Part shown: positions 43,654 through 52,875 of the stretch, piece by piece
Layout: each line of letters starts with the position of its first letter
How positions within the stretch are numbered: the stretch's first letter is position 1
NCBI RefSeq assembly: GCF_001976065.1
Contig: NZ_MNAH01000002.1
Span: 425,450-489,449 of the forward strand
Origin: Pseudomonas putida
GTDB taxonomy: Bacteria > Pseudomonadota > Gammaproteobacteria > Pseudomonadales > Pseudomonadaceae
DNA length: 64,000 bases
Direction of reading: 5' to 3'
Position numbers and translations under genes: made by a program
Notes under the pieces: model-generated
Told to the model about the DNA's origin: nothing
Databases searched by the model: none
Seen by the model: the letters and a program-made list of their open reading frames with translations, nothing else

Positions 43654-44796
43654 ATGGACTTCAAACTTTCCGAAGAGCAGCAAATGCTGCAAGACACCGC
43701 CGCGCGCCTGGTACGCGACACCTACACGTTCGAGCAGCGCGAGCAGTTTCGCGAGAGCGCCAAGGGGTTTAGCGCCGAGTTCTGGCAGCAGATGGGCGAA
43801 CTGGGGTTGACGTCGGTGCCGTTTGCCGAGGAGGTCGGCGGTTTCGGTGGCAATGGCGTGGATGTGATGCTGGTGGCCCAGGAACTCGGTCGCGGCCTGT
43901 GCCTGGAGCCCTGGCTGCATTCGGTAATTTTTGCGGGTGGCCTGATCGATCAACTGGGCAGCCCGGCGCAAAAGAACGAACTGCTGCCGTCGGTGGCCAG
44001 CGCCGAGTTGCAACTGGCGGTGGCCGTCGAAGAGCCGCAGAGCCACTACCAGTTGCACGATGTACAGACCCGCGCCGTAGCGGTCACCGGTGGCTGGTCC
44101 CTCACCGGGCGCAAGTCGGTGGTGGTGGGCGGGCAGAGTGCCGGTTTGATTCTGGTCTCGGCGCGGCTGTCCGGGGATGTACGTGACGAGGCGGGCATCA
44201 GCCTGTTCCTGGTCGATCCGTCCAGCGCGGGCGTGAGTGTGCGCGAATACCCGAGCATGGACGGCCGCCGGGCGTGCGACCTGTTCCTGGACAACGTGTT
44301 CGTCAGCAGCGCCGCGATACTGGGCGAGCACGCAAAGGCCCTGGATGCGTTGCGTTATCAGCAGGGCCGCGCCATCGCCGCGCAGTGCGCCGAAGCCGTC
44401 GGCAGCCTGCAGGCGACCTGCGCGCTGACCCTGGATTACCTCAAGACCCGCAAGCAATTTGGCCAGGTCATCGGCAAATTCCAGGCCCTGCAGCACCGCA
44501 TGGTCGACATGTACATCGAACTCGACCAGGCGACTTCCATGACCCTGCTCGCCGCCTGCGTGGCCGATGAGCCGGACAGCGCAGAACGCAGCCGCACCCT
44601 GGCCGCCGCCAAGTACACCGTCTGCCGCGCCGCGCGTTTCGTCGCCGACCAGGGTATCCAGTTGCACGGCGGTATCGGCCTGACGTGGGAATACGTGCTG
44701 TCGCACCATGCCAAACACTTGCTGATGATCGCCCGCCAGTTCGGTGACGACGACCATCACCTGCAGGCCTACAGCGCACTCATGCAGGACGCCTAG
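43654..44796 (+). CDS. Acyl-CoA dehydrogenase, partner subunit
   Basis: The 380-residue protein has the acyl-CoA dehydrogenase fold (DYLKTRKQFGQVIGKFQALQHRMVDM) but ends IQLHGGIGLTWEYVLSHHAKHLL without the YGGxxEI motif. The same layout is seen in the subunit at 33071. Pairing with the motif-complete dehydrogenase upstream would form an alpha2beta2 enzyme. It carries out the same oxidation step in the cytosol and passes electrons to ETF, encoded at 46591-48281. Confidence 0.87.
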   Translation: MDFKLSEEQQMLQDTAARLVRDTYTFEQREQFRESAKGFSAEFWQQMGELGLTSVPFAEEVGGFGGNGVDVMLVAQELGRGLCLEPWLHSVIFAGGLIDQLGSPAQKNELLPSVASAELQLAVAVEEPQSHYQLHDVQTRAVAVTGGWSLTGRKSVVVGGQSAGLILVSARLSGDVRDEAGISLFLVDPSSAGVSVREYPSMDGRRACDLFLDNVFVSSAAILGEHAKALDALRYQQGRAIAAQCAEAVGSLQATCALTLDYLKTRKQFGQVIGKFQALQHRMVDMYIELDQATSMTLLAACVADEPDSAERSRTLAAAKYTVCRAARFVADQGIQLHGGIGLTWEYVLSHHAKHLLMIARQFGDDDHHLQAYSALMQDA

Positions 44797-44865
44797 ACCC
44801 GACGCTGCGCGCCTGTTTTTGCGCCAGGCGCGTTCGAACCAGACAATAAGAACAAGGAGCAAGAC

Positions 44866-46443
44866 ATGATGACAAAATCATGCCGATGGCTACGCCAGCG
44901 GCTGCGCGACCTGAGCGTCGCGAGCACGTTGCTGGCCGTAGCGGTCTGCAGTTCTGCCGCCGACAAACCGAACGTGCTGGTCATCTTTGGCGATGACATC
45001 GGCATCTTCAATATCAGTGCCTACAACCAGGGCATGATGGGCTATGAAACGCCCAGCATCGACCGCATCGCCAAGGAAGGCGTGCTGTTTACCCATGCTT
45101 ATGGCGAACAGTCCTGCACCGCAGGTCGCGCAGCTTTTGCCCTGGGCGAACACCCGTTCCGTACCGGTCTGTTGACCATCGGCATGCCCGGCTCCGAACA
45201 CGGCATTCCCGATTGGGCGCCGACCATCGGTGACGCGATGAAGCAACAGGGCTACACCACCGGCCAGTTCGGCAAGAACCACCTGGGCGATCGGGACAAA
45301 CACCTGCCGACCAACCATGGCTTCGACGAGTTCTTCGGCAACCTGTACCACATGAACGCCGAGGAAGAGCCGGAGACCTACTACTACCCCAAGGACCCGG
45401 CGTTCAGGAAACAATACGGTCCGCGCGGTGTGATCCATTCCTATGCCGACGGCAGGATCGAAGACACCGGTCCGCTGACCCGCAAACGCATGGAAACCAT
45501 CGATGACGAGCTGGTGCAGGCCACCAACAACTTCATCGACAAGGCGCACAAGGCCGACAAGCCGTTCTTCGCCTGGTTCAACGCCACCCGCATGCACATC
45601 TGGACCCACCTGAAAAAAGAGTCCGAAGGCAAGACCGGCGTCGGCCTGTACCCCGATGGCATGGTCGAGCATGACGGGCAGGTTGGCCAGTTGCTCAAGA
45701 AGCTCGATGACCTGGGCATTGCTGACAACACCATCGTGATCTACACCACCGACAACGGCGCGGAGAAATTCAGCTGGCCCGATGGCGGCACCTCACCGTT
45801 CGCTGGGGAGAAGGGCACCTCAAATGAAGGCGGGCACCGTGTGCCGTTGCTGGTCAAGTGGCCGAAGGTACTCAAGCCCGGTACCCATATGAACAACCTG
45901 ATTGCCCATAACGACTGGATGCCGACCCTGGCCGCGGCGGCGGGCGCACCGAACCTGGTAGCGGATCTGGCCAAGGGTACGCAGCTCAACGGCAAGCAGT
46001 TCCGTGTGCATCTGGATGGCTATGACTTCCTGCCGTTCTTCAAGGGCGAGGTCAAGGACAGCCCGCGCGAGGAATATTTCTACTTCAGCATGGGCGGCGA
46101 CCTGGATGCGATCCGTTGGCGCGAGTGGCGGTTGGCGTTCGCGCAAATGACCGGGGATTTCGCCAGCGCTTCGCGCAAGGTCACCAACGTGCCGGTGTTG
46201 ACCAACCTGCTGGCCGACCCGTTCCAGACCGCGCGCAAGGAATCGCCAATGGCCAAGCGCTGGGCGGCGGACCAGGCGTGGTTGCTGGTGCCGATCCAGG
46301 TCAAGGTCAAGGCCTTCATGGCAACGCTGGGCCAGTACCCGTTCCAGGAAGGCGTCAGTCTGAACCCCGGCAATATCAACTACCAGAGCCTGGCCGTGAA
46401 GAAAGCGCTGATGGGGCTGCACAAGCCTGCGACTGCGAACTGA
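44866..46443 (+). CDS. Periplasmic type I sulfatase (arylsulfatase-like)
   Basis: The 525-residue protein has a signal peptide (about residues 10-31) followed by metal-binding PNVLVIFGDDIG (Asp43, Asp44). Formylglycine motif SCTAGRAAF (Cys84-Arg88) follows; Ala instead of Pro at the third place is known in a subset of sulfatases. KNHLGDRDK and TTDNGAEKFSWPDGG supply further metal and sulfate contacts. It hydrolyses a sulfate ester after conversion of Cys84 to formylglycine by FGE. It is embedded among alcohol, aldehyde and acyl-CoA dehydrogenase genes, suggesting that it frees an alcohol for them. The only FGE gene in the window is broken. Confidence 0.9.
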   Translation: MMTKSCRWLRQRLRDLSVASTLLAVAVCSSAADKPNVLVIFGDDIGIFNISAYNQGMMGYETPSIDRIAKEGVLFTHAYGEQSCTAGRAAFALGEHPFRTGLLTIGMPGSEHGIPDWAPTIGDAMKQQGYTTGQFGKNHLGDRDKHLPTNHGFDEFFGNLYHMNAEEEPETYYYPKDPAFRKQYGPRGVIHSYADGRIEDTGPLTRKRMETIDDELVQATNNFIDKAHKADKPFFAWFNATRMHIWTHLKKESEGKTGVGLYPDGMVEHDGQVGQLLKKLDDLGIADNTIVIYTTDNGAEKFSWPDGGTSPFAGEKGTSNEGGHRVPLLVKWPKVLKPGTHMNNLIAHNDWMPTLAAAAGAPNLVADLAKGTQLNGKQFRVHLDGYDFLPFFKGEVKDSPREEYFYFSMGGDLDAIRWREWRLAFAQMTGDFASASRKVTNVPVLTNLLADPFQTARKESPMAKRWAADQAWLLVPIQVKVKAFMATLGQYPFQEGVSLNPGNINYQSLAVKKALMGLHKPATAN

Positions 46444-46456
46444 TCGCCACTACCCA

Positions 46457-46559
46457 CTGTGGGGGGCGACCTGCTTTGCGATGGCCGTTGATGATAACGC
46501 GTGCTTGCTGATTCAACGCGTCGTTCTCAGGCTCTTCGCGAGCAAGCTCGCTCCTACAC
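46457..46559. repeat. REPIN-like inverted REP pair (first half degenerate)
   Basis: A degenerate GTGGGGGGCGACCTGCTTTG and, 50 bp on, the inverted CGCGAGCAAGCTCGCTCCTAC flank a short spacer between the sulfatase and etfB genes. The pattern is the same as three cleaner copies downstream. Confidence 0.7.
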
Positions 46560-46590
46560 AAAAAGCTATTCATTTTTTTGGAGTTATCTG

Positions 46591-47340
46591 ATGAAAGTCC
46601 TCGTAGCCGTCAAGCGCGTGGTCGATTTCAACGTCAAAGTTCGCGTCAAGGCGGACCAGTCCGGCATTGACCTGGCCAACGTCAAAATGGCCCTCAACCC
46701 CTTCTGCGAAATTGCCGTGGAACAAGCCGTACGCCTGAAAGAGCAGGGCATTGCCACTGAAGTCCTGGTGGTCAGTGTCGGTCCGGTTGCCGCGCAGGAA
46801 CAGTTGCGCACGGCGCTGGCACTGGGTGCCGACCGCGCCATCCTGATCGAGAGCAATGACGAGCTGAGTTCACTGCCGGTGGCCAAGCTGCTCAAGGCCG
46901 TGGTCGATCAGGAGCAGCCGCAACTGGTGATCCTCGGCAAGCAAGCGATCGACAGCGATAACAACCAGACCGGGCAGATGCTCGCCGCACTCACTGGTTT
47001 CGCCCAGGGCACCTTCGCCTCGAACGTCGAGATCGCCGGCGACCAGGTGATCGTGGCCCGGGAAGTCGACAGCGGGATGCAAACCGTCGCGCTGAAGCTG
47101 CCGGCCATCGTCACCACCGACCTGCGCTTGAACGAGCCGCGCTACGCCTCTTTGCCGAACATCATGAAGGCCAAGAAAAAGCCGCTTGAAACCTTGACCC
47201 CCGATGCCCTGGGCGTTTCCACGGCTTCCACCAACCGGACCGTGAACGTCCAGGCGCCTGCCACGCGCAGCGCCGGTATCAAGGTCAAGTCGGTGGCTGA
47301 ACTGGTCGAAAAACTGAAAAACGAAGCGAAGGTGATCTAA
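46591..47340 (+). CDS. etfB: Electron transfer flavoprotein beta subunit
   Basis: The ATG at 46591 (RBS TGGAG) gives 249 residues. The protein has the ETF-beta start [35 protein letters not shown], and the AMP-binding [14 protein letters not shown] and signature [24 protein letters not shown]. It accepts electrons from acyl-CoA dehydrogenases and passes them to ETF-ubiquinone oxidoreductase. It overlaps etfA by 1 nt. Pseudomonas has another ETF pair for general beta-oxidation, so this one may be dedicated to the local dehydrogenases. Confidence 0.94.
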   Translation: MKVLVAVKRVVDFNVKVRVKADQSGIDLANVKMALNPFCEIAVEQAVRLKEQGIATEVLVVSVGPVAAQEQLRTALALGADRAILIESNDELSSLPVAKLLKAVVDQEQPQLVILGKQAIDSDNNQTGQMLAALTGFAQGTFASNVEIAGDQVIVAREVDSGMQTVALKLPAIVTTDLRLNEPRYASLPNIMKAKKKPLETLTPDALGVSTASTNRTVNVQAPATRSAGIKVKSVAELVEKLKNEAKVI

Positions 47341-48281
47341 TGGCAATCCTGGTAATCGCTGAGCACGACAACAACACCATCGCCCCGGCCACGCTTAACA
47401 CAGTGGCGGCTGCCGTAAAAATCGGCGGCGACATCCATGTGCTGGTAGCAGGGCAGGGCATTGGCGCCCTGGCTGAAAGCGCGGCAAAAATCGCAGGTGT
47501 CGCCAAAGTGCTGCTGGCCGACAACCCGGCCTACGCCCATCAACTGCCGGAAAACATCGCCCCGCTGGTGGTCAGCCAGGTGATCGAGCAACACACCATC
47601 TACAGTCACGTCCTGGCGCCTGCGACCTCAAACGGCAAGAACATCCTGCCTCGCGTAGCGGCTGCACTGGACGTCGACCAGATCTCCGAGATCATCGCGG
47701 TGCAAGGCGCCGACACCTTCAAGCGCCCGATCTACGCTGGCAACGCCATCGCCACCGTGCAATCGAGTGCCGTGGTCAAGGTGATCACGGTACGTGCCAC
47801 TGGTTTCGACCCAGTCGCCGCCGACGGCGGATGCGCTGCCATTGAAGCCATTGCCACAGTCCACGATGCCGGCATTTCCCGCTTCGTCAGCGAGGAGCTG
47901 GCTGTATCTGATCGTCCGGAGCTGACCGCGGCGAAGATCGTCGTGTCCGGCGGGCGCGGCATGCAAAACGGCGACAACTTCCAATACCTGTACAGCCTCG
48001 CCGACAAACTCGGCGCCGGGGTTGGGGCTTCCCGTGCAGCGGTCGACGCAGGTTTCGTGCCCAACGACATGCAGGTCGGCCAGACCGGCAAGATTGTCGC
48101 GCCGCAGTTGTACATCGCGGTCGGCATCAGCGGGGCGATCCAGCATCTGGCCGGTATGAAAGACTCGAAAGTCATCGTCGCCATCAACAAGGACGAAGAG
48201 GCCCCGATCTTCCAGGTGGCGGACTACGGCCTGGTGGCGGACCTGTTCGAAGCAGTCCCGCAACTCGAACAAACCCTCTAA
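47340..48281 (+). CDS. etfA: Electron transfer flavoprotein alpha subunit
   Basis: This 313-residue FAD-binding subunit has the C-terminal signature [36 protein letters not shown] and later [20 protein letters not shown]. The N-terminal domain (about 1-190) pairs with EtfB. The stop of etfB overlaps its ATG (TAATG), so the two are co-translated. It conveys electrons from the many nearby acyl-CoA dehydrogenases to the respiratory chain. Confidence 0.95.
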   Translation: MAILVIAEHDNNTIAPATLNTVAAAVKIGGDIHVLVAGQGIGALAESAAKIAGVAKVLLADNPAYAHQLPENIAPLVVSQVIEQHTIYSHVLAPATSNGKNILPRVAAALDVDQISEIIAVQGADTFKRPIYAGNAIATVQSSAVVKVITVRATGFDPVAADGGCAAIEAIATVHDAGISRFVSEELAVSDRPELTAAKIVVSGGRGMQNGDNFQYLYSLADKLGAGVGASRAAVDAGFVPNDMQVGQTGKIVAPQLYIAVGISGAIQHLAGMKDSKVIVAINKDEEAPIFQVADYGLVADLFEAVPQLEQTL

Positions 48282-48298
48282 AAAAACACCGCCGTCAC

Positions 48299-48400
48299 TG
48301 TAGGAGCGAGCTTGTTCGCGAAGGATCAGATACGCCGCATTCTTCCTGAATGCACGCGTCATCGTTGACGTCCATCGCGAGCAGGCTCGCTCCCACAGGG
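48299..48400. repeat. REPIN between etfA and MFS genes
   Basis: TGTAGGAGCGAGCTTGTTCG and the inverted CGCGAGCAGGCTCGCTCCCA flank about 50 bp of spacer. It follows etfA by 18 bp and may act as a transcript-end or stability structure. Confidence 0.8.
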
Positions 48401-48433
48401 GGAGGTGGTTTTACCCATGGAAAGGAGCGCCAC

Positions 48434-49768
48434 ATGAGCCACGCAGCGGAGCACTACCTGCCGGCGACAGCCGATTATTCCGTCGAGGAAACCCGTGCGG
48501 TGTACCGCAAGGTCATCCTGCGCCTGTTGCCGTACCTGGTCCTGGCCTACGCGATCAATACCATCGACCGGTTGAATGTGTCCTTCGCCAAGTTACGCAT
48601 GGCCGAGGACATCGGGCTGACGGATGCCGCCTACGGGATCGGTGCCGGTATTTTCTACCTGGGTTACATCCTGTTCGAAGTACCGAGCAATATGTACCTG
48701 CAGCGCATTGGAGCCCGGGCCACGCTCACTCGCATCATGGTGCTGTGGGGCATGGTCACGGTGGCCACGGCCTTTGTCACCACGGCGAACCAGTTGATTG
48801 TCGCGCGGTTTCTGCTGGGCGTGGCCGAGGCCGGTTTCTTCCCCGGCGTCATCCTGTACCTGACGTACTGGTTCCCGCCCGCACTGCGTGCGCGCATCAC
48901 TGCGGTGTTCCTGATGGCGGCGATGATTGCCGGCATCGTCAGCGGGCCGCTCGCCGGGACCATCATGAGTCATTTCCATGGCTGGCTGGGCCTGCGTGAC
49001 TGGCAGGTGCTGTTTGTACTCGAAGGCGTCCCGGCGATGCTGCTGGGGCTGTTCGGCTGGTTCTGGCTGGTGGACAAACCGCACGACGCACGCTGGCTCA
49101 CGCCGCAGGAAAAACACATGTTGGCCGCTGGCCTTGCCCAGGGGCGCCCGGCAGACATGCCCAACGCCAGCCTGGCGCAAGTGCTGCGCAATCCTCGGGT
49201 GTACGTCGCCGGCCTGGTGTTCTTTTGCATTTACAGTGGCTCCAATACGGTGTCTTACTGGATGCCGACATTGATTCGCGGATTCGGTGTACATGACCTG
49301 AAAACCATTGGCCTGCTCGCCAGCGTGCCCTATGCCGGCGCCTTGATCGGCATGTACTTGCTGGCCCGCAGTTCAGACAAACGCCTGGAACGTCGCTGGC
49401 ACGTGAGCCTGACCCTGCTGCTCAGCGCAACCTGCTTCTTCCTGCTGGGCCCGGTCCAGGATCACCTGGTGCTGTCCTTGGTGTTCATGAGTATCGGTGC
49501 CGCCGCCGCAATGTCCGCGCTGTCGCTGTTCTGGAGTATTCCACCGGCCTTGCTGTCACCTTCGGCGGCGGCCGTGGGCATCGCGGTCATCAGTTGCATC
49601 GGCGGCCTGGCCGGGGTCATCAGCCAGGTTGTGGTGGGCGCGATCAAGTCGGCGACCGGGGACTTGTACCTGGCGTTCGATGTGATCGCAGGGGTGTTGG
49701 TGGTGGGCGCGGTGGTGTTGCTGGTCGCCATTCCGGCCAGTCACCTGAAGGAGCGCGTCAAGCCGTAG
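48434..49768 (+). CDS. MFS transporter, anion:cation symporter (ACS) family
   Basis: The 444-residue protein starts at ATG 48434 after AAAGGAGCG. Twelve helices are expected. TM1 has the ACS signature YAINTIDRLNVSFAK, and EVPSNMYLQRIGAR plus RFLLGVAEAGFFPGVILYLTYWF complete the family pattern. ACS carriers import organic anions such as glucarate, phthalate or hydroxyphenylacetate. Here it could import the acid or alcohol handled by the surrounding oxidation genes. It is convergent with the LAL regulator gene at 49819. Confidence 0.88.
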   Translation: MSHAAEHYLPATADYSVEETRAVYRKVILRLLPYLVLAYAINTIDRLNVSFAKLRMAEDIGLTDAAYGIGAGIFYLGYILFEVPSNMYLQRIGARATLTRIMVLWGMVTVATAFVTTANQLIVARFLLGVAEAGFFPGVILYLTYWFPPALRARITAVFLMAAMIAGIVSGPLAGTIMSHFHGWLGLRDWQVLFVLEGVPAMLLGLFGWFWLVDKPHDARWLTPQEKHMLAAGLAQGRPADMPNASLAQVLRNPRVYVAGLVFFCIYSGSNTVSYWMPTLIRGFGVHDLKTIGLLASVPYAGALIGMYLLARSSDKRLERRWHVSLTLLLSATCFFLLGPVQDHLVLSLVFMSIGAAAAMSALSLFWSIPPALLSPSAAAVGIAVISCIGGLAGVISQVVVGAIKSATGDLYLAFDVIAGVLVVGAVVLLVAIPASHLKERVKP

Positions 49769-49818
49769 CCATCCTGATCGGCGCATTGCGGGCCGCCCCC
49801 GCGATGCGCGTCGGTCTT

Positions 49819-52554
49819 TCAGGTGATCCAGCCCCGCGCGCGGGCAATGGCCAGGGTTTCCGTGCGCCCGTTGGCCTCGAGTTTCGCGTAGATCTTCTGC
49901 AGGTGGGATTTGACCGTGAACTCGGAGAGAAACACCTTCTCGGCGATTTCGCGGTTACGATGCCCGGCGGCCAGCAGTTGCAGGATCTGATACTCGCGCA
50001 CCGTCAGCACTTCGTGGGCGCCGTTGTCGTTGCGGGCATCTTCCATGTTGCCGTCGCTGACCTCCAATAGCTGCATCAGCCTGTCGACGAATCCGCAGTC
50101 GATCCCCAGGTCCTTGCAGCGTGCCTTGCCGGTGGTGGCCCAGCGTTGCAACAGCCCCGCCATGCGTTCGCCTTCTTCGATGAACGTGGCGAGGAAGCCG
50201 TCATGGCTGGCCAGGCGCAGCGCTTCACCGAGCGCCTGGAACGCCTCCTGCGGTTGCTGGGTGCTGTCCAGCGCGAGCGCCAGGAGAAGGCGCAGCTTGA
50301 GTTCGCGGCGGTGATGTTGCCAGTGCCGTGCTTGCTCGATCGCCGTGCGCAAGGCCTTGGCTGCCGCCGCGCCTTCGCCCTGGAAAATGCGCAAGCGTTG
50401 TCGGGCGATGCTCGGCGTGTCCACGTCGTTGGCGATACGGATGAAATCGGGACGGTCCCAATCGCCGACAAGGTCAGCTGAATGCAGGGCTTGCAGCGCC
50501 GTGTCCAGGCGCTGTTCGAGCAACGCCACGCGGGCTCTCTCCAGCCACGCAGAGCACTGGACGCGGGGCGAGCCAACCTGGCGGCCGATCTGCTCGAGCT
50601 CCATCAGGCAGCGGGTCCAGGTGGTGCGATCGCCCTGGCTGTAGGCGATACGTGCGGTCAGTACGTGAGTGATGATCTGGTTCTCGGGGGAACTGACCTG
50701 CTTGGCGAAAAACAGGCAGCGAGACAAATACTTTTGCGCTTGCGCAAAGTCGCCACTCTCGTACAGCAACAGGCCATGGAGGATATCCAGCGACAGCTTG
50801 GCTTCGTGCGGTTTGCGCTGGCCGTTGTTTTGCGTTCGCTCCGGCGTGCTGTGCATACGCACGAGGGCATTGCTCAAGCGGCCCTGGATCAGGTCCAGGG
50901 TGCTCTCGTTGACGCGGAAGATGTGGCGCAGAAAACTCGAATGAACCCGCGAGTCACGCTGCAATGCACTGGACAACAGGTTGCGCGCTTCATCGTAGCG
51001 ACCGCTGGCAACCATGTTCATCGCCACCGAGTTGGCCAGCACGATATATAAATGCACCTCGTCGGCGGGCATGCACTCAAGCAATTCGACGCCCCTGCGG
51101 CAACAGGCTTCGGCCTGGTCAGTCACCCCAAGGCGCAGACATTCAACGACCTTTGGCACATAGGCATAGGCGGCCCCCGACTGTTGCGCCAGACGTTCGG
51201 CCACGTGCATCGCGTCCTTGAGGCGGGTCGTGCTCGCCAGCAGCCAGGCGTAGGCCTGGTTGAGTAGCGGATAGCGGTCGCGAGTCGCCTCGGGAATCCG
51301 GTCCAGCCACCGCAGCAACAAACGTGTGCGGCCACTGTCGATCAGGGTATCGAGGTGACGGTTCAAACCTTCGGCGGCTTCATCGAGGAGCCCGGCATTG
51401 AACAGGTGTTCGACGCCGGGGATCGGCTGCCCGTCGTTGAAGAACCATGACGCGGCGGTTTCATGGAGGGTTTGGGCCATGCCCGGGTACAGGCGATCCA
51501 GGGCATGGCGCAAGAAACTGGCGAACAGGTGGTGATAACGGAACCATTGTTGCTGGCTGTCGACCGGCACCAGGAACAGGTTGGTACGGTCCAGGTGATC
51601 GATCATGGCGCGGCTGTCCTTGCGCCCGGTCACCGCTTCACAGAGCGGCACGCAGAACTGCTCGAGGATGCTGGTCTGCATCAGGAATACCCGGCATTCC
51701 TCGGTCTGACGCGCCAGGATGTCTTCGGTGAGGTACTCGGCCAGCTCCAGGTTGGAGCCGGAAAAGGACGAAATGAAGGTGCCGTGATCGTCCCGGTCCT
51801 TGAGCGACAGGCTGGCCAGGTAAAGCCCTGCGATCCAGCCCTCGGTGCGCCGGTACAGCGTGGCCAGCTCGTCGTCATGCAGCGGGATCTGCCGTTTGCC
51901 GCGAATGAACGCCATGGCTTCTTCAAGGGTGAAACGCAGATCCTGCGGACGAATTTCCAGCAGTTGGCCACGGGCGCGAATCCGCCCCAGGCCAATGCCC
52001 GGCGTTGAGCGCGACGCCATCACCACGACGCTGCCTGAGGGCAGTTGCTCGACCAGTTGCTGGAGAAACTCGAGCACCTCGGGATTCTGGATGACTTCGA
52101 CTTCGTCGAGCAGGACGGCAAATGGCAAGGGGGCGCTGACCATGAGCTCCAGCAGGTCCTCGGCACAGCGTGGATCGTTGCGCTCAGACTGCTCGTCGGA
52201 CACGGGCAGTAAGCCCAGGCCCTTGTTCAACAGGTTGACGAAGCGTTGCAAATCGTTGTCGGCGGGCTCCATGTTGATCCACAGCGCACGCTTGCCGTGG
52301 GCCAGGCAGTGCTCGCGATATTGCTGCATGAGCGTGGTTTTACCGAAACCTGCGGCTGCTCGAATCAGGATCAGGCGGGCCGCGTCGGCGTCGGCCATTT
52401 GCTGGAGCAGGCGAGAACGCGACAAGTGGCTGTCAGCCGATTTCGGACTGGCGAACTTGATAGAGCCACTTTTCGAGGCTGATGGCTCACCCGGGGCGGC
52501 CGTGAGAGCAGGGCCGGCAGGCTCGACCGTTGGATTGTCCCGGTGAACTGGCAT
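49819..52554 (-). CDS. LAL (MalT/AlkS-type) ATP-dependent LuxR regulator 2
   Basis: The ATG at 52554 with GGAGG upstream gives 911 residues; an in-frame start at 52602 lacks a ribosome site. Walker A AAAGFGKTT lies at about 66-74, FAVLLDEVEVIQN is Walker B-like, the middle is TPR-like, and the C-terminal HTH is LTVREYQILQLLAAGHRNREIAEKVFLSEFTVKSHLQKI. It is closely related in layout to regulator 1, including its central YHHLFASFL region, so the two look like paralogues. It is divergent from the acyl-CoA dehydrogenase-like gene at 52876 and likely controls it with the thiolase gene that follows. Confidence 0.9.
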   Translation of the reverse strand: MPVHRDNPTVEPAGPALTAAPGEPSASKSGSIKFASPKSADSHLSRSRLLQQMADADAARLILIRAAAGFGKTTLMQQYREHCLAHGKRALWINMEPADNDLQRFVNLLNKGLGLLPVSDEQSERNDPRCAEDLLELMVSAPLPFAVLLDEVEVIQNPEVLEFLQQLVEQLPSGSVVVMASRSTPGIGLGRIRARGQLLEIRPQDLRFTLEEAMAFIRGKRQIPLHDDELATLYRRTEGWIAGLYLASLSLKDRDDHGTFISSFSGSNLELAEYLTEDILARQTEECRVFLMQTSILEQFCVPLCEAVTGRKDSRAMIDHLDRTNLFLVPVDSQQQWFRYHHLFASFLRHALDRLYPGMAQTLHETAASWFFNDGQPIPGVEHLFNAGLLDEAAEGLNRHLDTLIDSGRTRLLLRWLDRIPEATRDRYPLLNQAYAWLLASTTRLKDAMHVAERLAQQSGAAYAYVPKVVECLRLGVTDQAEACCRRGVELLECMPADEVHLYIVLANSVAMNMVASGRYDEARNLLSSALQRDSRVHSSFLRHIFRVNESTLDLIQGRLSNALVRMHSTPERTQNNGQRKPHEAKLSLDILHGLLLYESGDFAQAQKYLSRCLFFAKQVSSPENQIITHVLTARIAYSQGDRTTWTRCLMELEQIGRQVGSPRVQCSAWLERARVALLEQRLDTALQALHSADLVGDWDRPDFIRIANDVDTPSIARQRLRIFQGEGAAAAKALRTAIEQARHWQHHRRELKLRLLLALALDSTQQPQEAFQALGEALRLASHDGFLATFIEEGERMAGLLQRWATTGKARCKDLGIDCGFVDRLMQLLEVSDGNMEDARNDNGAHEVLTVREYQILQLLAAGHRNREIAEKVFLSEFTVKSHLQKIYAKLEANGRTETLAIARARGWIT

Positions 52555-52875
52555 TGAAAGAACCTCCATACGGATCACTCGCCTGGCGCAACCGCCTGGC
52601 AAACTGACCTTTTTATTCTTGTAAGTGCGGCCATATTGCCACGTCTGGCCGTCGCCCGAGACTTTGGTCTAACGCAACCCTCAGGGTGCGCCGTTGAGCG
52701 CCTGCGTCCCTCAATGAGCTTGCCCGATTATTGTGCACGCACAACGTCTTGCAAACCCGCCCCCCCTGTGAGGGTGGCTCTCGATGCACCGGGTCCCATG
52801 CAACGATTGCCTCGACAAACTGGAACGGGTCAGCCCGTTTTTTCCATGCAATCGGGCGATGGCCAAAGGTTCCGG
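52555..52875. promoter_or_regulatory. Divergent control region with TTGTGC-N2-GCACAA dyad
   Basis: A 321-bp gap separates regulator 2 from the acyl-CoA dehydrogenase-like gene. At 52731-52744 TTGTGC-N2-GCACAA is a perfect interrupted dyad, about 130 bp before the dehydrogenase ATG. No convincing coding sequence is seen; a long in-frame extension of the dehydrogenase frame through this gap lacks family motifs. Confidence 0.5.

Noticed and set aside
41176..43721. Two long minus-strand frames opposite the alcohol and acyl-CoA dehydrogenase genes
   Set aside because: High-GC codon-position shadows of genes with zinc-ligand and acyl-CoA dehydrogenase motifs.
52636..52875. Possible 80-residue N-terminal extension of the acyl-CoA dehydrogenase-like protein
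   Set aside because: The extension has no family similarity and covers the divergent promoter region; an ATG with a ribosome site and the normal family start lies at 52876.
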